From Chloroflexota bacterium (GTDB lineage Bacteria; Chloroflexota; Anaerolineae; Anaerolineales; UBA11579), in the NCBI GenBank assembly GCA_003250455.1, contig QKGK01000067.1, forward strand, positions 1-7,732: a stretch of 7,732 nucleotides of DNA, read 5' to 3'. A model generated the notes under the pieces. The model saw only the letters and a program-made list of their open reading frames with translations. It ran no database searches and was not told the origin of the DNA. A program made the translations under genes and the position numbers. How positions within the stretch are numbered: position 1 is the first letter of the stretch; the number at the start of each line of letters is the position of its first letter. Of the stretch, positions 6,785 to 7,732 are shown piece by piece.

Positions 6785-7732
6785 TTATATCCTGGTTGAC
6801 ACGCCGCAAAATTCGCACACGATCTCCGTCTGCCCGCGCAGCAGCGGCGCGGTGAACGCCGCCCCACAGTTCGGGCACTGTGCGGGGGCATTGCGTACCC
6901 GTTCCAATTCGTCCGTGCTGATCTCCACCGCCCGGTCGGCATCGTAACTGCCCGAGCGCGCCCGTCCGATCATCTGCTGCCACTCTTCGGCCACTGGCTG
7001 GCTCAGCAGCAAGGTGACCGTGGGCAGTGGGGCTGCCCCACTCAGCGAAAGCACCAGTCGCTCCGTGCGGGCCTCTTCGTCAATCTGCGGCTTCACATCC
7101 AGCACGTCGGCCATGGGCACATTGATCTTGAGCTCAAAATCGTCCACGCGGTCTTCCCACAGCAGGCGCTGGTCGGTGAGGAAGAGCACACCGTTCTCCG
7201 GGCCCAGGCCAGGGCGCTCCCAAACCGCTTCCACTGCGGCCACACCGCTTTCGGTGGCCAGCAGCTTGAACGAAGCCGTCTCCAGCGCATCCAGCATCCA
7301 GTCCACCCATTCCAGGTGGGCGTCCAGCATCTCGATCTCGTCGGCATAGGCCTCGTACTGGTCCAGCACGGTCTCTTCGGCAGCTTCGGCCTGCGCTTCC
7401 GCCGAGGCGATCAGCGACTTGAGGTTGATATACACCGGGCGGGCGGCGGCCAATGCGCCGGTCATCCCGGCCAGCTTTGCCATCCCATCCTGGATCTCTT
7501 TCATCTTGCCGCCCAGCTGACCGGTCTGGTATTCCAGGGTGGTCTGGGAGCGGGTTTTGATCTGCTCCCATTGGGCAGTCAGCACTTGGATATCCGCTTC
7601 CAGGCTCTTTTCCACCGCATAGCCGCGGGCGCGCAAATCCGCCAGCTCCCGCGAGAGGGTGGAGATTTTATTTTCCAGCTCCGAGAGTTCGTTTTGGCTG
7701 GCCCGCAGCATCATCTCGTCCTGCAGTTCGTT
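6785..7732 (-). CDS. Coiled-coil protein with possible PH/GRAM-like segment and C-terminal zinc ribbon, 5'-partial
   Basis: The frame is open to the window edge and the coiled coil appears to continue past it, so the ATG at 7714 (residue 1 here) is probably internal. Residues 1-85 are rich in Glu/Lys/Leu/Gln with heptad-like spacing, and a second Ala/Glu-rich helical stretch runs about 100-150. Residues about 150-252 include GVLFLTDQRLLWEDR, which resembles the strand turns of bacterial PH/GRAM-like domains; this is a tentative match. The C-terminus has CPNC (280-283) and CEFC (300-303), a four-cysteine zinc ribbon ending five residues after the last Cys-Gly. No signal peptide or membrane segment is visible, so it is probably cytoplasmic. 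The stop codon lies 66 nt before kinase A on the same strand. Function is not recognised; a scaffold or partner role for the kinase is inferred from position only. Confidence 0.85.
   Translation of the reverse strand, partial: NELQDEMMLRASQNELSELENKISTLSRELADLRARGYAVEKSLEADIQVLTAQWEQIKTRSQTTLEYQTGQLGGKMKEIQDGMAKLAGMTGALAAARPVYINLKSLIASAEAQAEAAEETVLDQYEAYADEIEMLDAHLEWVDWMLDALETASFKLLATESGVAAVEAVWERPGLGPENGVLFLTDQRLLWEDRVDDFELKINVPMADVLDVKPQIDEEARTERLVLSLSGAAPLPTVTLLLSQPVAEEWQQMIGRARSGSYDADRAVEISTDELERVRNAPAQCPNCGAAFTAPLLRGQTEIVCEFCGVSTRI

Noticed and set aside
7134..7571. 145-codon minus-strand frame inside the zinc-ribbon gene
   Set aside because: It is Gly/Arg/Asp-rich out-of-frame translation of the coiled-coil gene; the true frame has the zinc ribbon and heptads.

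Overview
The window looks like a piece of a Chloroflexota chromosome, most likely Anaerolineae-like. This is an inference from gene style: Hanks-type kinases with a Pro/Thr-rich linker and a TolB-type propeller, plus a secreted subtilase carrying Trp-rich Ig/Fn3-like repeats with a CxxxxC motif. Base composition is moderately GC-rich, with AT-rich intergenic gaps. No rRNA, tRNA, CRISPR array, transposase or phage gene was seen.

Layout. Positions 2-2116 (+) hold a 5'-truncated secreted subtilisin-like protein of the proteinase K/aqualysin group. It has a peptidase-S8 domain, two tandem Fn3/Ig-like repeats and a C-terminal concanavalin/LamG-like domain. Positions 2117-2213 are a convergent intergenic region with a strong bidirectional hairpin terminator. 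Positions 2214-4439 (-) and 4616-6718 (-) are two paralogous transmembrane Ser/Thr kinases. Each has a cytoplasmic kinase domain, one membrane segment, a Pro/Thr-rich stalk and a six-bladed PD40/TolB-like propeller outside the membrane. The 176-nt gap between them is AT-rich and holds two extended -10 promoter candidates and a terminator-like hairpin. Positions 6785-7732 (-) hold the 3' part of a coiled-coil protein with a possible PH/GRAM-like segment and a C-terminal four-cysteine zinc ribbon.

The three minus-strand genes run in the order zinc-ribbon protein, kinase A, kinase B. The first two are 66 nt apart and probably co-transcribed. Kinase B probably also has its own promoter and perhaps an attenuator. 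The kinases look like sensors that read an extracellular ligand through the propeller and signal by phosphorylation. The zinc-ribbon protein is a plausible cytoplasmic partner or substrate, but that rests on position only.

The most striking observation is that the subtilase keeps the catalytic Asp, His and oxyanion Asn but has Asp where the nucleophilic Ser of GTSMA should be, next to an unpaired Cys. The SLGG substrate-binding motif and the second His of HGTHVAG are also changed. It therefore reads as an intact secreted pseudoprotease, probably repurposed for binding.
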